This document shows positions 32,644-42,545 of a stretch of DNA of 64,000 nt, piece by piece. This DNA is from Sphaerosporella brunnea (Eukaryota > Ascomycota > Pezizomycetes > Pezizales > Pyronemataceae), in NCBI GenBank assembly GCA_008704415.1, contig VXIS01000177.1, forward strand, positions 33,301 through 97,300, read 5' to 3'. The notes under the pieces were generated by a model. That model did not search any database and was not told where the DNA came from. It was given only the letters and a program-made list of their open reading frames with translations. Position 1 is the first letter of the stretch, and the number at the start of each line of letters is the position of its first letter. The position numbers were made by a program, and so were the translations under genes.

Positions 32644-34164
32644 TCAATCCATTTCCTCACTGACTGTCTCTCCAGTCGCTTCACCTGCAATATCCGCCGC
32701 CGCTGTTTGGGGGGTCTGTGGACCCTCCTCGAGTTGCGTCCAAAGGATCAGCGAGCCTTGCTTGGGGGTGAGCGGCTCAGCTGGTTCAGGCGAGGCGCCG
32801 TTGGAAGCGTCGCTGCTGGCAGCATCGACATTGGGTTCCTCGGGAGCGGTTGCTTGCGCTTCGGCTGGCTCCGCGTCATCGCTCGGCTCATCGGCGCTTG
32901 GTGGAGGCGCCTCTTCGGCGGCTGCAGCGCCTTCCGCGGGACGGGTCGGCTCACGCGCGGGGGAGTCATCCTGCGGCGCAGGTTCCTTGGGCCCCCACTC
33001 CATGGTCGGGTTCTGGGTTCCGCAAATCGGACACAACGGCAGCGACCTCGCGACGTCGAAATCGCAGCCATCGCAGCGGTGCAGGGTCCTATTCTTCTCG
33101 CCGCAGTTGGTGCAATCCGGCAGCGCGGCGCCGAACGCGATGTTGCACGCCGGGCAGAAGATCTCGGTCGCTGGCAGCTTCGGCAGCAGCGGGGCGTTGG
33201 TCTTTTTGCAGTGCAGGCACTTGCCCAGGCAGCGGTGCAGCGGGTACACGCAGTGCTCGCACCCGGCCACGTCCGGGTTCGCCGCGCCGCACTTGCACGC
33301 GGTTTCGTGCGCGGGGTACGTCGCCTGGCAGTCGCCGCACGTCCGCGTCGCCGGGTTGTCGGTGAAGCAGACGCCGCACGCCGCCGCGCACACCGGGAAC
33401 ACGCTGGCGCAGTTCCCGCACGACTGCACGGTCGGGTTCGCGGCGTGGCACGCGGGGCACCAGCGCAGCGAGCTCTGCGCGACGCACGAGCAGGCGGGGC
33501 AGATCCACGGGATGGGCCCGCCGGCGCCCAGCAGGCGCGGATCGAGCACCCGCGCCACGGCGCCGTTCTGGCGCCCGCAGTGCAGGCACACCGCCATCTC
33601 GCGCGGCGTGTCGGCGCTGCACGCCCAGCACGTGTGCAGCGTCGGGTTCTCGAGGCGACACGCGGGGTCCAAGCACTGGCCCGCGCAGACCGGCGTCGCG
33701 GCGTCGCAGTCCTTGCACGCGTACGCGGCGTCGTTGAGCGCCAGGCACCGCGGGCAGCGCACGCTGTTGATCGGCACCAAGATGTTGCAGTGGCGGCAGA
33801 GAATCACGCTGTGGTTGTTGCGCCCGCAGCGCGTGCACGACTTTTGCAAGCTGTCCCCGAAATTGTGGCACTCCGCGCACCGCCACCGGATCGGCTTGCC
33901 GTCGCGGAACAGGCTCTGGTGGTAGTCGGCGTCGATGTAGGATGGCCCGAATGCGGTGTACAGCCGGTTCAGGTACCGTGCGCCTGCCGCGATCGAGGAC
34001 CCCAGCAGCGCCCCCCGCCGATCCAGCTGCCGCTGCAGCCAGCGGTTGAAGTCGGAAGGCGCCAGCTGGTGCCGGAAATATTGCCAGATGTGAAGCAGAG
34101 AGAGGAAAACGAGGATGAGCGAGGGAGGCAGTAGGACCTCGCGGGTAAAGTATATGCGAAACAT
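32644..34164 (-). CDS. Membrane-anchored multi-zinc-ribbon protein (506 aa)
   Basis: A single open frame starts at an ATG at 34164. Residues about 9-30 form a hydrophobic signal anchor (LLPPSLILVFLSLLHIW). From about residue 93 to 375 at least fifteen C-x2-C knuckles follow one another (CAEC, CTRC, CRHC, CPRC, CKDC, CWAC, CLHC, CPAC, CGNC, CGDC, CEHC, CTNC, CDGC, CPIC and others). Many have the Trp or Asn after the first pair seen in double zinc ribbon and RanBP2-like fingers. The last 130 residues are acidic, Pro/Ala/Glu-rich and disordered. Tandem zinc ribbons usually bind protein, ubiquitin or RNA; here they would be tethered to a membrane. GC-rich codon use is uniform, and a TATAAAT lies about 52 bp before the ATG. 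Confidence 0.82.
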   Translation of the reverse strand: MFRIYFTREVLLPPSLILVFLSLLHIWQYFRHQLAPSDFNRWLQRQLDRRGALLGSSIAAGARYLNRLYTAFGPSYIDADYHQSLFRDGKPIRWRCAECHNFGDSLQKSCTRCGRNNHSVILCRHCNILVPINSVRCPRCLALNDAAYACKDCDAATPVCAGQCLDPACRLENPTLHTCWACSADTPREMAVCLHCGRQNGAVARVLDPRLLGAGGPIPWICPACSCVAQSSLRWCPACHAANPTVQSCGNCASVFPVCAAACGVCFTDNPATRTCGDCQATYPAHETACKCGAANPDVAGCEHCVYPLHRCLGKCLHCKKTNAPLLPKLPATEIFCPACNIAFGAALPDCTNCGEKNRTLHRCDGCDFDVARSLPLCPICGTQNPTMEWGPKEPAPQDDSPAREPTRPAEGAAAAEEAPPPSADEPSDDAEPAEAQATAPEEPNVDAASSDASNGASPEPAEPLTPKQGSLILWTQLEEGPQTPQTAAADIAGEATGETVSEEMD

Positions 34165-34702
34165 GATTGGACGGCCGAGGCGGTGGGGAGCTTTTGCGGT
34201 GTGCTTGAGCCCGCGATTTATATGGTCTGTGAAGCGTTCCAGTTGAGCCCGCAGGAGCTGGTTGGGGAGGAATCAACATGCAGGCTGCAGAAATCGCCAT
34301 TTTCGTGCCTCTTCTGGGATACACCCTCTGCTCACATCCCCATCAAGATGAGCTTGCTTACTTGCTTGAGAGATCTGCGGGGTTGAAAGAAACCATCAGT
34401 GCTACGTACGTAATGTAGTTTGAGGGAATATCACCGGTTGCGATCAATGATCGTGGTGGCGACACCGGAGCGTGGCGATGCCGTACAATGAACACCCCAG
34501 CTAGGAGTCCAATCGAGGAAGCAATACTCTCAAGTGGCGGGGTGAGACTGTTGCGCGCAGCGATGAAGCGCGGAGGCCTGTGTAACTGTTGAAGATCTCG
34601 TAAGTGGGCATCGTGTACTCCTTGCAGTTGGGATGTTGCTCTGGGGGCTCGTGCGCAGATGAAAGTGGACGTGCCTGCTGGGAAAAAAAGAAGAGACACA
34701 TT
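34165..34702. other. Spacer between the zinc-ribbon gene and the repeat domain
   Basis: Promoter of the zinc-ribbon gene at the left, then sequence without a supported gene up to the first conserved repeat core. Confidence 0.4.
34216..34222 (-). promoter_or_regulatory. TATA box of the multi-zinc-ribbon gene
   Basis: TATAAAT on the minus strand, about 52 bp before the ATG at 34164. Confidence 0.45.
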
Positions 34703-34857
34703 GTGGGATATAAAGTGCAACCAAGGCTGGACACATCAACAGAGTAGCCGGCTGGTTGCGTAGACTGACATCTTGACTGAAGGTCAGTGGTACAATTCCT
34801 CGATACGGCGGGACAGGGGCGGGTACATTTTTGGCTATTTTTTATTTGCACTCGAAC
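34703..34857 (+). ncRNA. Conserved repeat core, copy 1 (candidate Pol III RNA)
   Basis: TATAAA at 34709, an A-box-like TAGCCGGCTGG and B-box-like GGTACAATTCC about 44 bp apart, then T-runs. This copy has CTTGACTGAAG in the hairpin where the others have CTTCACTGAAG, which breaks one inner pair. Confidence 0.45.
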
Positions 34858-35153
34858 TACTCGCTTTTGGTCATCTCTCGGGGCTCGGCTTTCAATGCCA
34901 GCTTGCGTCACAAGTGATTTTCGGCATCGCTCAACTCCTCACACAATCCATCCCACTCATAGGGGCGAGGTGGACCACGGCGTCAGATCATGATGATGGA
35001 CGAAAACGACCGACAAAGCCAACGGGGTTCTCACACAACGTTAGCCGCAACGTCTAGCACCCGCTACAACCGTGCTCCAACTCGACCACGCGTTCGATTG
35101 AACATACAAAACTCCAGTTCACCTCAAGAATATAGCGTTCCTGAATATATGCC

Positions 35154-35878
35154 CAGTGTTCCTCACGGGCCGGGGCGGTCAGCCTGGACGGTCTGCCAAA
35201 GTCCAGTCCAGTCCACTCTTTTTGGTGGACTGCGATGACCCAGTCCGGGATTTCCAGTCGACTGGACGGCCTGGTCCAAATTTCCGTGGACTGGGTCGAT
35301 CTGCAGTCCAGACTTTTGTAATATGCCGTGAGCCGGAATGTGCGCGCGGTGCGCGTCAAGGGGGGCGAACATGCCCGGGAGAAAAAAAAATCTCTATCTT
35401 TGCCATCTTCCGCTGTTGCAAAACAACCGCCGTCGAACATCAACAACAGGCAGACCTGCGGGATGCCTTGGAGATTTTTCAAGAAGAACCACCGCTTGAA
35501 CCGGAGGCGGTCACCGATGTGATTGCATACTGGGCGCGCAAAAGAACTGATCCTAAGTGGAAAGAACCCTAAAATCACCCTTGACGACCGTCGTTGCCAG
35601 CTGAGTGACGAAGCTGTCAACGCCTTGTAGTGCCTGAAACGCTGGCACCGGGATGGGCTTATTAGCGCGAGCCATGCTGAGATTACAGAGCTTGCGGACA
35701 TGCTAAATGCGCTCTGTACCCAGCAACTTGATGGGGGCGAGGCATAAGGGACGTTTGGAGCGTGCGGAGGACACAGTTTGGTTTATGGGTTTTGAGGATG
35801 CGCTTTGTAGATAAAATCCTTATGTAATACATTACTCCGCTAGAAGTATCCAGTCGGATTGGACTGTGAGGAACACTG
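35154..35878 (+). mobile_element. hAT element with intact ends (725 bp, non-autonomous)
   Basis: The ends are CAGTGTTCCTCAC and its inverse GTGAGGAACACTG. They are flanked by TATATGCC (35146-35153) and TATACGCC (35879-35886), an 8-bp target duplication with one mismatch. CAGTG ends and 8-bp duplications are the hallmark of hAT transposons. Several GGACTG/CAGTCC motifs lie near the ends, like hAT subterminal repeats. The interior holds a degraded C-terminal transposase piece (VIAYWARKRTDPKWKEP, then DDRRCQLSDEAVNAL and RWHRDGLI). A deletion has removed the ERVFS core and a stop interrupts it, so it cannot encode transposase. It is inserted in a repeat-domain unit. Confidence 0.85.
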
Positions 35879-36263
35879 TATACGCCTCCTCCTCCGCCGC
35901 ACAGGCAACGGCACGATAAACGAGTTGAGACTTCTCGAAACTCGAAATGTGGTTGAGAGCCGTCAATGGCTGGGGGAGGGTGTGTTAGGAATTGTGCGGT
36001 AGGGTGGGCTACTTGACACCGACATAATCATGATTCGAGCGGTGAGTCTTGGTTTTTCTGCGAATAGCTCCCGCTCTCAAGGGCGCGTTGTACATCCCGC
36101 GGAAGAATACTGGCTTCCGACCAGCTCTGAAGCAGGAGAAAGGCGCTCGCATGACCCATGAGACCGCATCAATAAGGGAGCGGACATGATAAGGTAGATC
36201 GTTCGCGGCAATAAACTTGATTTAACAAAGGTCATCGTCACATGTTGCAAACAGAGCCACCGC

Positions 36264-36418
36264 GTGGGATATAAAGTGCAACCAAGGCTGGACACATCAA
36301 CAGAGTAGCCGGCTGGTTGCGTAGACTGACATCTTCACTGAAGGTCAGTGGTACAATTCCTCGATACGGCGGGACAGGGGTGGGTACATTTTTTGCTATT
36401 TTTTATTTGCACTCGAAC
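36264..36418 (+). ncRNA. Conserved repeat core, copy 2
   Basis: Complete core with TATAAA, A-box-like (36306) and B-box-like (36350) elements, the majority hairpin ACTGAC/GTCAGT and TTTTTT runs. Used here as the reference copy. Confidence 0.45.
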
Positions 36419-36468
36419 TACTCGCTCTTGGTCATCTCTCGGGACTCGGCTTTCAACGCTACCTTGCA

Positions 36469-37331
36469 CGATCCGATCCAGTCCGCCATGGCGGAGGACC
36501 ACCACGATCAAGTCTGATCCAGTCCGCGGGTGCCAGGGACGGGGAAAGACCGTAGTCGACTGCAGTCGACTGGATTATTAGTAAGGTTGTAATATGTATG
36601 ATAGTACCCGCGCGCCAGAAGTCCGTTTGCCGCGGTGGACCCTGACAATTGGCGGACCCTTTGAATCAGTGGACCCGGTGGACCCTTTCTTATCCACGGT
36701 GAAAAAATTTGAATCCCTTCGCCACCGCAAAGTCTCTCATCTCAACATGAAGCACCGGTTGATGAGCACGCTGTACAGGATGTTATTAAATATTGGGCGG
36801 CAAAGCGCACCGAGTCCCGCTGGAAGGATCTGGCGCGCATGGCACTTGAATATCTGACTATACCAGCTATGTCCGCCGAGCCGGAGCGCGTCTTCAGCAG
36901 CGCCAAATTGACCATTACCGATCGCCGGTGCATCCTGAGCGACGACGCGATCAGCGCTCTGGAGTGTTTGAAAAGCTGGTCGCGCGATGGATTGATCTCC
37001 GCGAAGTATTCCCAACTACAGGAGCTTGATGAAATGCTCGAGGCACTGTCCAAAGCGGAGCTTGAGAAAAGAAAACAGAAGGTGGAAGAGCAGGGGACCG
37101 GGAGAGCGGAATAATGGAATGATAGGACGGCGGGATGGCGGTCATGTATTTGTAGAAAATCGACAACTGATATTGCGCAACATAAGGGTTGACTGCCGTC
37201 GACTGCAGGCGGTCCAGGCCGCAGTACCAAAAAGACTGCCGGTCCTGGTCTTTCCTGAAGACTGGATCGTCACTTGCGATCCAGTCCGGTCGAGAGTCAG
37301 GACGGGACCGAACGGACCGTACGGAACACTG
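36469..37331 (+). mobile_element. hAT element, left end lost
   Basis: The right end GGAACACTG (37323-37331) matches the inverted repeat of the element at 35154..35878. The left end is missing together with part of the host repeat unit: the unit jumps from its mid-part directly into hAT interior. This indicates a deletion that took both. The interior encodes a well-preserved hAT C-terminal dimerisation domain. Confidence 0.7.
36764..37114 (+). pseudogene. hAT transposase C-terminal (hATC) fragment
   Basis: The plus-strand frame encodes KYWAAKRTESRWKDLARMAL, then AEPERVFSSAKLTITDRRC, SDDAISALECLKSWSRDGLI and a Lys/Glu-rich tail. ERVFS, the DRR step and the CLKSW helix are the hallmarks of the hAT dimerisation domain. 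The DDE catalytic part and N-terminal zinc finger are absent, so this is a terminal fragment. It is 36764..37114 in one frame with no stop until the natural end, so it is relatively young. Confidence 0.85.
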
Positions 37332-37452
37332 CTCGCATGACCCATGAGACCGCATCGATAAGGCGACGGACAGGATAAGGGAGGGGACGAGCAGGGGATC
37401 GTTCGCGGCCGCATACAGACCATAAACGTGATTTAACAAAAAACGCCACCGT

Positions 37453-37607
37453 GTGGGATATAAAGTGCAACCAAGGCTGGACATATCAACAGAGTAGCCG
37501 GCTGGTTGCGTAGACCGACATCTTCACTGAAGGTCGGTGGTACAATTCCTCGATACGGCGGGACAGGGGTGGGTACATTTTTTGCTATTTTTTATTTGCA
37601 CTCGAAC
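37453..37607 (+). ncRNA. Conserved repeat core, copy 3 (compensatory variant)
   Basis: Same core as copy 2 except that the hairpin arms are ACCGAC and GTCGGT, with C at 37516 and G at 37536. Both bases of one stem pair have changed, from T-A to C-G, so pairing is kept. Confidence 0.5.
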
Positions 37608-38400
37608 CTCTGGCTGATCTGCTCGCTCACATTTCCGATGCTGCTGGAGTGCGGAAGCGAAAACCTAAAGAGGCATACTGTAGCGAACTTTGAGGAGTGT
37701 ACAAAATGTGTTGGCGACACCTATTTTGCAAGACGCACCCCCACCGGCAGTACCTCCCACACTACCCTGCGTGAGCGTTCCACAACATCCAACTCCGGCA
37801 TCTGTTTAACACCCAACCGCCTTGCCAAATCTTTGATTGGCTATTCGGTCCTACGCTGTCTTCCCTCGATCCACCAAGCGATGAATACCCATAGTCTCGG
37901 GAACCTCCTCGTGAGAGCACTGGCACTGAATCTGCCTCGTCGCAAGTTACACCCCGGCCACTGAAGATCAAAAGACCTCGATTTCCAATAACCCCGGTCC
38001 ACAGCAGATCTTCGCCAAAAGGACGATCAACAGAGGATGGTTCCCGGAATGCCGCCGCCCAGTCGAGTCGCGAGAGTTACAAAAGAGCACAATGCCAGAA
38101 GATAAGAGAGCGCAATAAGAGAACTTGATGGACCCCTACTCTTCCCGCGCGAAAAAACTCAAAGCACACCTGTTGCTGGGCGAGGCAGAGATTGACAGAA
38201 GGGAATGCACCACCACCGCGCTCGGTTGAGAATAGGTACCGAAGCAGCCGTCCGACAAGTTGAGCTTGAGAGCGATGGAGCGCATGATTCAGAGTCTGAA
38301 GTTGAGCTTGACTCGAAGTTACAACGCGTTGCGACATTCTAGGTTCTTGCTCTCATAGGCTGCTAGAACTGGCGGTTTAGCCTCGGCTTAGATGGATGAT
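37608..38400 (+). pseudogene. Degraded coding-like segment of unknown origin
   Basis: Plus-strand frames hold the strings LADLLAHISDAAG and VRKRKPKEAYCSEL, then stops and frame changes. The region lies between a repeat core and a SINE-like element. It may be a decayed transposon gene, but no family motif is convincing. Confidence 0.25.
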
Positions 38401-38934
38401 GGATGACTGGCAGGGACCCTGGCCTGCCAGTGTTTGGCAAGGCGGCTTGGATTTAGGTTCGGAGAGTGCTGCGCAGTTAAACTACACCGCAAAAGAAAAG
38501 CTCTTTGTCGCCGGGCCGCCTATGTGATTTCTGACGCCTTGTCTTCTGGTTATCTTATAACGGCGCCAAGAGGTCGACAGTACGATATCGCAGCAGCATC
38601 CTCAATTAGGACACAGACTGTGGGATCAAGCGAAAAGCTTCGCAGGGGAAAGCCTTTGCAATCACAGAGAGATACGACCGGAGAGGGTCGACGTTGGCAA
38701 TAGAGCGTCGGCGAGGGACTGACCCTATATAGATGGCAGGATGATCCAGATTCCACACATATTACCGAATATCTAGATTTCCCGTCAGCGTCCGCATGCC
38801 AGGGCAAGTCGCCATTATTCCCTATGTCTCGTGGCGCCCGACAGATCTGGTACTATTATGCTGTATGTCGTTGCGCCACCGCCGGCAGGGTAACTCGGTG
38901 TGCGGTGAACAATGGTAACAGGTTGAACCAAGCA

Positions 38935-39069
38935 TCCGGGGGCGTGGCTCAGTGGTACCGCGCATCTCTAGCCCTGCCGAGTAATTGGACTTGGGTGGGC
39001 GATAATGAGAAGATCTGGGTTCGATTCCCAGCGCCTTCAATTGATTTTTTTTTTTTTTTTTTTTTTTTG
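38935..39069 (+). repeat. tRNA-derived SINE with poly-T end
   Basis: It contains a perfect A box (TGGCTCAGTGG, 38945-38955) and a perfect B box (GGTTCGATTCC, 39018-39028), followed by a T-run of more than 20. The region between the boxes does not fold into a proper anticodon arm, so this is a tRNA-derived element rather than a working tRNA gene. A relative lies on the minus strand at 52319..52455. Confidence 0.6.
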
Positions 39070-39195
39070 CCCCCTTTCCATCTTGCTTGACTTGGGACCG
39101 GGGAATTACGGTTTGACATACCTGCTTGGACTCAATACCCTTAGTTACAAGCAACTTAACCTGTTAGCAGCTGGCCAATGACCAAGACTATGGTT

Positions 39196-39862
39196 CCGTG
39201 CGCTTTAAACCTGCACCTTCACTAGTTTGGCGTTGCCCGGAGTGGACTCAGTTGACGTCACGCATACCTGTAGCTACGGTCTGAAATCAGAGTTGAGGAA
39301 CGTTAATTGTAGAGTTTCGACTTGCTGTAGCGAGTGCCGAGCGAGCGAGGTTGATCTTTTCAAGTGATACGACACCAAAACCGGCCGATCGATTGAATTT
39401 CGCAGTAGCAATGGCCAAAATCACCATCCTCGACAGTGGCAAGATGGTTGGGTTCCAGCTGGAGGTCATTGAGCGGCACGGACATTTAGTCACCTTTCTA
39501 CCCCAGTACCATCCCGAACTCAAACCGATTGAGTATATTTGGGGCAGATCGAAGATTCACGGACGGCCGAAACTGCTCTTGTTCACTGTCCATACTCTGC
39601 CGGATGGTTCCAAAGGGTCTCGGACTGGGAGTCGTCACTGCTGAGATTGTTGCAAATTTTTCGCCAGAGTAGAGAGGATTATGGATGCATATTGCAATGG
39701 GGGAGTCTATGCAACTTCTGAATTTGAAGAGAAGCCATGGGACAATGGGCGACGGAGTTTTGGGAATTTTAGATGAAAATTTGTAGTTTAGTTTTTTTTC
39801 TCGGTGGTCAGTGTACTCCGGGTAATGCCAAACTAGTGAAGGTCCAGGTTTAAAGCGCACGG
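39196..39862 (+). mobile_element. Tc1/mariner-like DNA transposon remnant with TIRs of about 46 bp
   Basis: Inverted repeats 39196..39241 and 39816..39862 match almost perfectly (CCGTGCGCTTTAAACCTG, then ACCTTCACTAGTTTGGC, then CCCGGAGT). No clean TA target duplication is visible at the edges. The interior encodes only the end of a DDE transposase, so the 667-bp element is internally deleted. Confidence 0.7.
39408..39770 (+). pseudogene. DDE transposase C-terminal fragment
   Basis: Frames contain AKITILDSGK, VTFLPQYHPELKPIEYIWG and, after a frameshift, FARVERIMDAYCNGG. The first matches the LPPYSPDLNPIE-W motif of Tc1/mariner-type DDE_3 transposases, and the last the Arg-x-x-Met-Asp-Ala-Tyr end found in many fungal members. 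The N-terminal and first catalytic parts are missing. Confidence 0.7.
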
Positions 39863-41279
39863 ATAGTAGGTTGTTGCGGTCGTAGAAAAAAACTTGAAGG
39901 TTTACACTGGCAGTGACGGGCTTTTCGCAAGCAACAGCTACCCTATCTACTCAGACCAGACCCCAGATTTGCTTGGCGGCAAAAAATTGCCTTATTGGCA
40001 AGTAGAAGAAAAAAAAGACCTTTGCAACTGTATTCTGCCGCCTGTCAGCATGCCCGCCTTGTCGAGCTGCATACTGGGGGGAAAAACAGAGTCACGTGTT
40101 GCACGTCACAGAGCGGGATGAATATAAAGAGCAACTCCTTGGGCCGGTCTCTTCGAGCACATGCGATCGCGTTGGTATACTTTTCGCAGCTTGAAACCAA
40201 CGATGTGAGGGAACTACCATGCGATACCCTAAAGCTCAAAGATTGTGAAGAGGTTCTCGTCATCTTACACGACATCTATGGGCGCTCGAGCCGAAGACGA
40301 AGGGATGCCGGGCTTTCTCCGCACTGCGCTCGTGGAGTAAACAATTTGCGCGGATCGGCATTTATTTCGCACCCTTGGAGGTTTCTGACCGCCCGTTCAG
40401 TGGAATGATGTGGCGCGGGTGTCAGAATGGTTGTCGTACGAATTTTAAATGTCCTGCATTCCTGGCGGCGGAAGCCTTGCGATGGCCTCGAGTCTTGGTT
40501 CCTGTCGAGGATGGTGCCAATGCTTGGATGATTGGCGGCGATTCAAACCAATTGCCGGGCGCGGGCCGATAAAATGACATCGTTGCAAAGAATTGAAGGT
40601 TGACTGACAACAAAATGGAAAATTATTGCGTCCTCGTGGATGTTTAAAAGTATTGCATGTGCTTCACACCAATCACGGCGTTCGCATTGGCCAATTCCAC
40701 AGCATCACATCAACCAGCTTTACCACAACCAATGGCGTACTACTATATGTCCCCACCAAGTTGCGCTATCAGGCTGGACTGGGATCAGACAAAACGCGTG
40801 ATCGTGGACCTGCTGGGCGGGCAACTAGCGAGTCCTCGAGGTTCAGAACGCAAAACCAATCGGCACCCGGGAAGCAAAAGCTGGAAAAGTATCTTGCAGT
40901 CCCTCCAGTTTCTGAATAACCCGATATTCTCGCTTGGTGGGATCCAGTACCGCAACCTGGCAAAGTTTGCGCGAGACTGTGCCGTTATTAGCGGATCTGC
41001 TGTGCCGGGTGAGAGGACAGGGATTCAATATCTAAAAAGTGGAATTGTTTCTCTGCAGACAATATCGATAACTATTGTGTGTCGGTTGAGGTACTAGCTA
41101 AGACTGCCGGCGGTGTCAGAAGAAGAGAAGAAGCGTGTGGAAGGGATGGAAGACACGGAAGAGCTCCAGGACTCGGTGGTAGAGCATTATATTTTTAAAA
41201 ACGGTGGGGCAGCAGAACGATAAAGGAAGCGAAGATGAGCCTAAGATTTGGGGTTTGTTGGTCTTTTCATCCGTCATCA
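39863..41279. other. Region without a clear gene or element
   Basis: Open frames near 40657..41097 and a short charged frame at about 41100-41225 (EEKKRVEGMEDTEELQDSV) exist, but no family is recognised. The latter could be the end of a decayed transposon protein. Confidence 0.3.
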
Positions 41280-41365
41280 TAATCTGAAATCATAGCACTA
41301 TCGGCGATAGTGCCACCGAGTTGGCATTGAAAGCCGAGTCCCGAGAGATGACCAAGAGCGAGTAG

Positions 41366-41518
41366 TTCGAGTGCAAATAAAAAATAGCAAAAAATGTACC
41401 CACCCCTGTCCCGCCGTATCGAGGAATTGTACCACTGACCTTCAGTGAAGATGTCAGTCTACGCAACCAGCCGGCTACTCTGTTGATGTGTCCAGCCTTG
41501 ATTGCACTTTATATCGTG
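41366..41518 (-). ncRNA. Conserved repeat core, copy 4 (inverted)
   Basis: The only copy on the minus strand. The TATA box (ATATAAAG), A/B boxes, majority hairpin and T-runs are intact. Sequence on its minus-strand downstream side (41300-41365) matches the CGGGACTCGGCTTTC part of the unit, so more than the core was inverted. Confidence 0.45.
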
Positions 41519-42027
41519 CACTGTGACCTTTTTTTCGCAACATGTGACCGCCCCCCACCTAACAAACTCGATTTGCATCTGCGTCCACATTATTGGCGGG
41601 CAGGACCACGGTTCGAAAGCAGGTCGCGCTCGCCGGCCTGGGTGGCCAGTAATGAACTAGGTCGCGACTGGTGGCACCGACCAAGAGGAGCTTCTGCATG
41701 GAGTAACCAACAACGCTTCTGCAGGCTGGGAGCAAGATAGATAGGAGAACGGATCTCCGTCGAAACGATCACTAGTTACGCAGGTCTGGCTCCCCGCCAA
41801 AATCGTCTTTCAGCTCGACCACGCGTTCGGTCGAACATACAAAACATAAGTTCACCTCTAGAACATAGCGTTCCTGAATATACGCCTCCTCCTCCACCGG
41901 ATAGGCAACGGGACGATAAACGAGTTGAGACTTCGCGACACTCGAAGTGTGGTTTAGGTCGGGAGGGGGTTTTAAGAATTGTGTGATAGGGTGGGCTACT
42001 TGACATAGACCGTATCATAATTCGAGC

Positions 42028-42116
42028 TGGTGATGGACACGGGCTGGCTCGACTCGAGCCAGAGGGTAGGCTCGAGCCAGCTCGTCAAATTGCCTGGCTC
42101 AGCTCGTGTCCATCAC
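42028..42116. mobile_element. 89-bp palindromic insertion with 10-bp target duplication
   Basis: It is flanked by TAATTCGAGC at 42018-42027 and 42117-42126. Other units have one GATTCGAGC at this place. The insert begins near GTGATGGACACGGGCTG and ends in CAGCTCGTGTCCATCAC, so it is terminally inverted. It also contains the internal near-palindrome CTGGCTCGACTCGAGCCAG. Length, TIRs and the 9-11 bp size class of the duplication fit a Mutator-like MITE. Confidence 0.6.
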
Positions 42117-42389
42117 TAATTCGAGCGGTGAGTCTTGGTTTTTCTGCGAATAGCTCCCGCTGTCGATGTACTTGTTGACCTCCAGTCCCAGCCTCCGCGC
42201 ATCGTGCATCCCGCGGAAGATTACTGGCTTCCGACCAGCTCTGAAACAGGAGAGAAAGGCACTTGTATGGCCCATGAGACTGCATCAACAAGGGAGCGGA
42301 CAGGATAAGGTAGATCGTTCGCGGCCGTATAAAGACAATAAACTTGATTTAGCAAAGGTCATCCTCACATGTTGCACAAAGAGCCACGG

Positions 42390-42545
42390 TGTGGGATATA
42401 AAGTGCAACCAAGCTTCGACACATCAACAGAGTAGCCGGCTGGTTGCGTAGACTGACATCTTCACTGAAGGTCAGTGGTACAATTCCTCGATACGGCGGG
42501 ACAGGGGTGGGTACATTTTTTGCTATTTTTTATTTGCACTCGAAC
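42390..42545 (+). ncRNA. Conserved repeat core, copy 5
   Basis: Complete core with TATAAAG and the majority hairpin. The segment just before the A box reads AAGCTTCGACACATC instead of AAGGCTGGACACATC. Confidence 0.45.

Noticed and set aside
32707..34134. 475-codon plus-strand ORF opposite the multi-zinc-ribbon gene
   Set aside because: Arg/Ala/Val-rich shadow of a GC-rich gene; the minus-strand frame has ordered CxxC motifs and a TATA box.
38941..39040. A functional tRNA gene
   Set aside because: A and B boxes are perfect, but no anticodon arm fits with or without an intron, and a long T-run plus a diverged relative point to a SINE.
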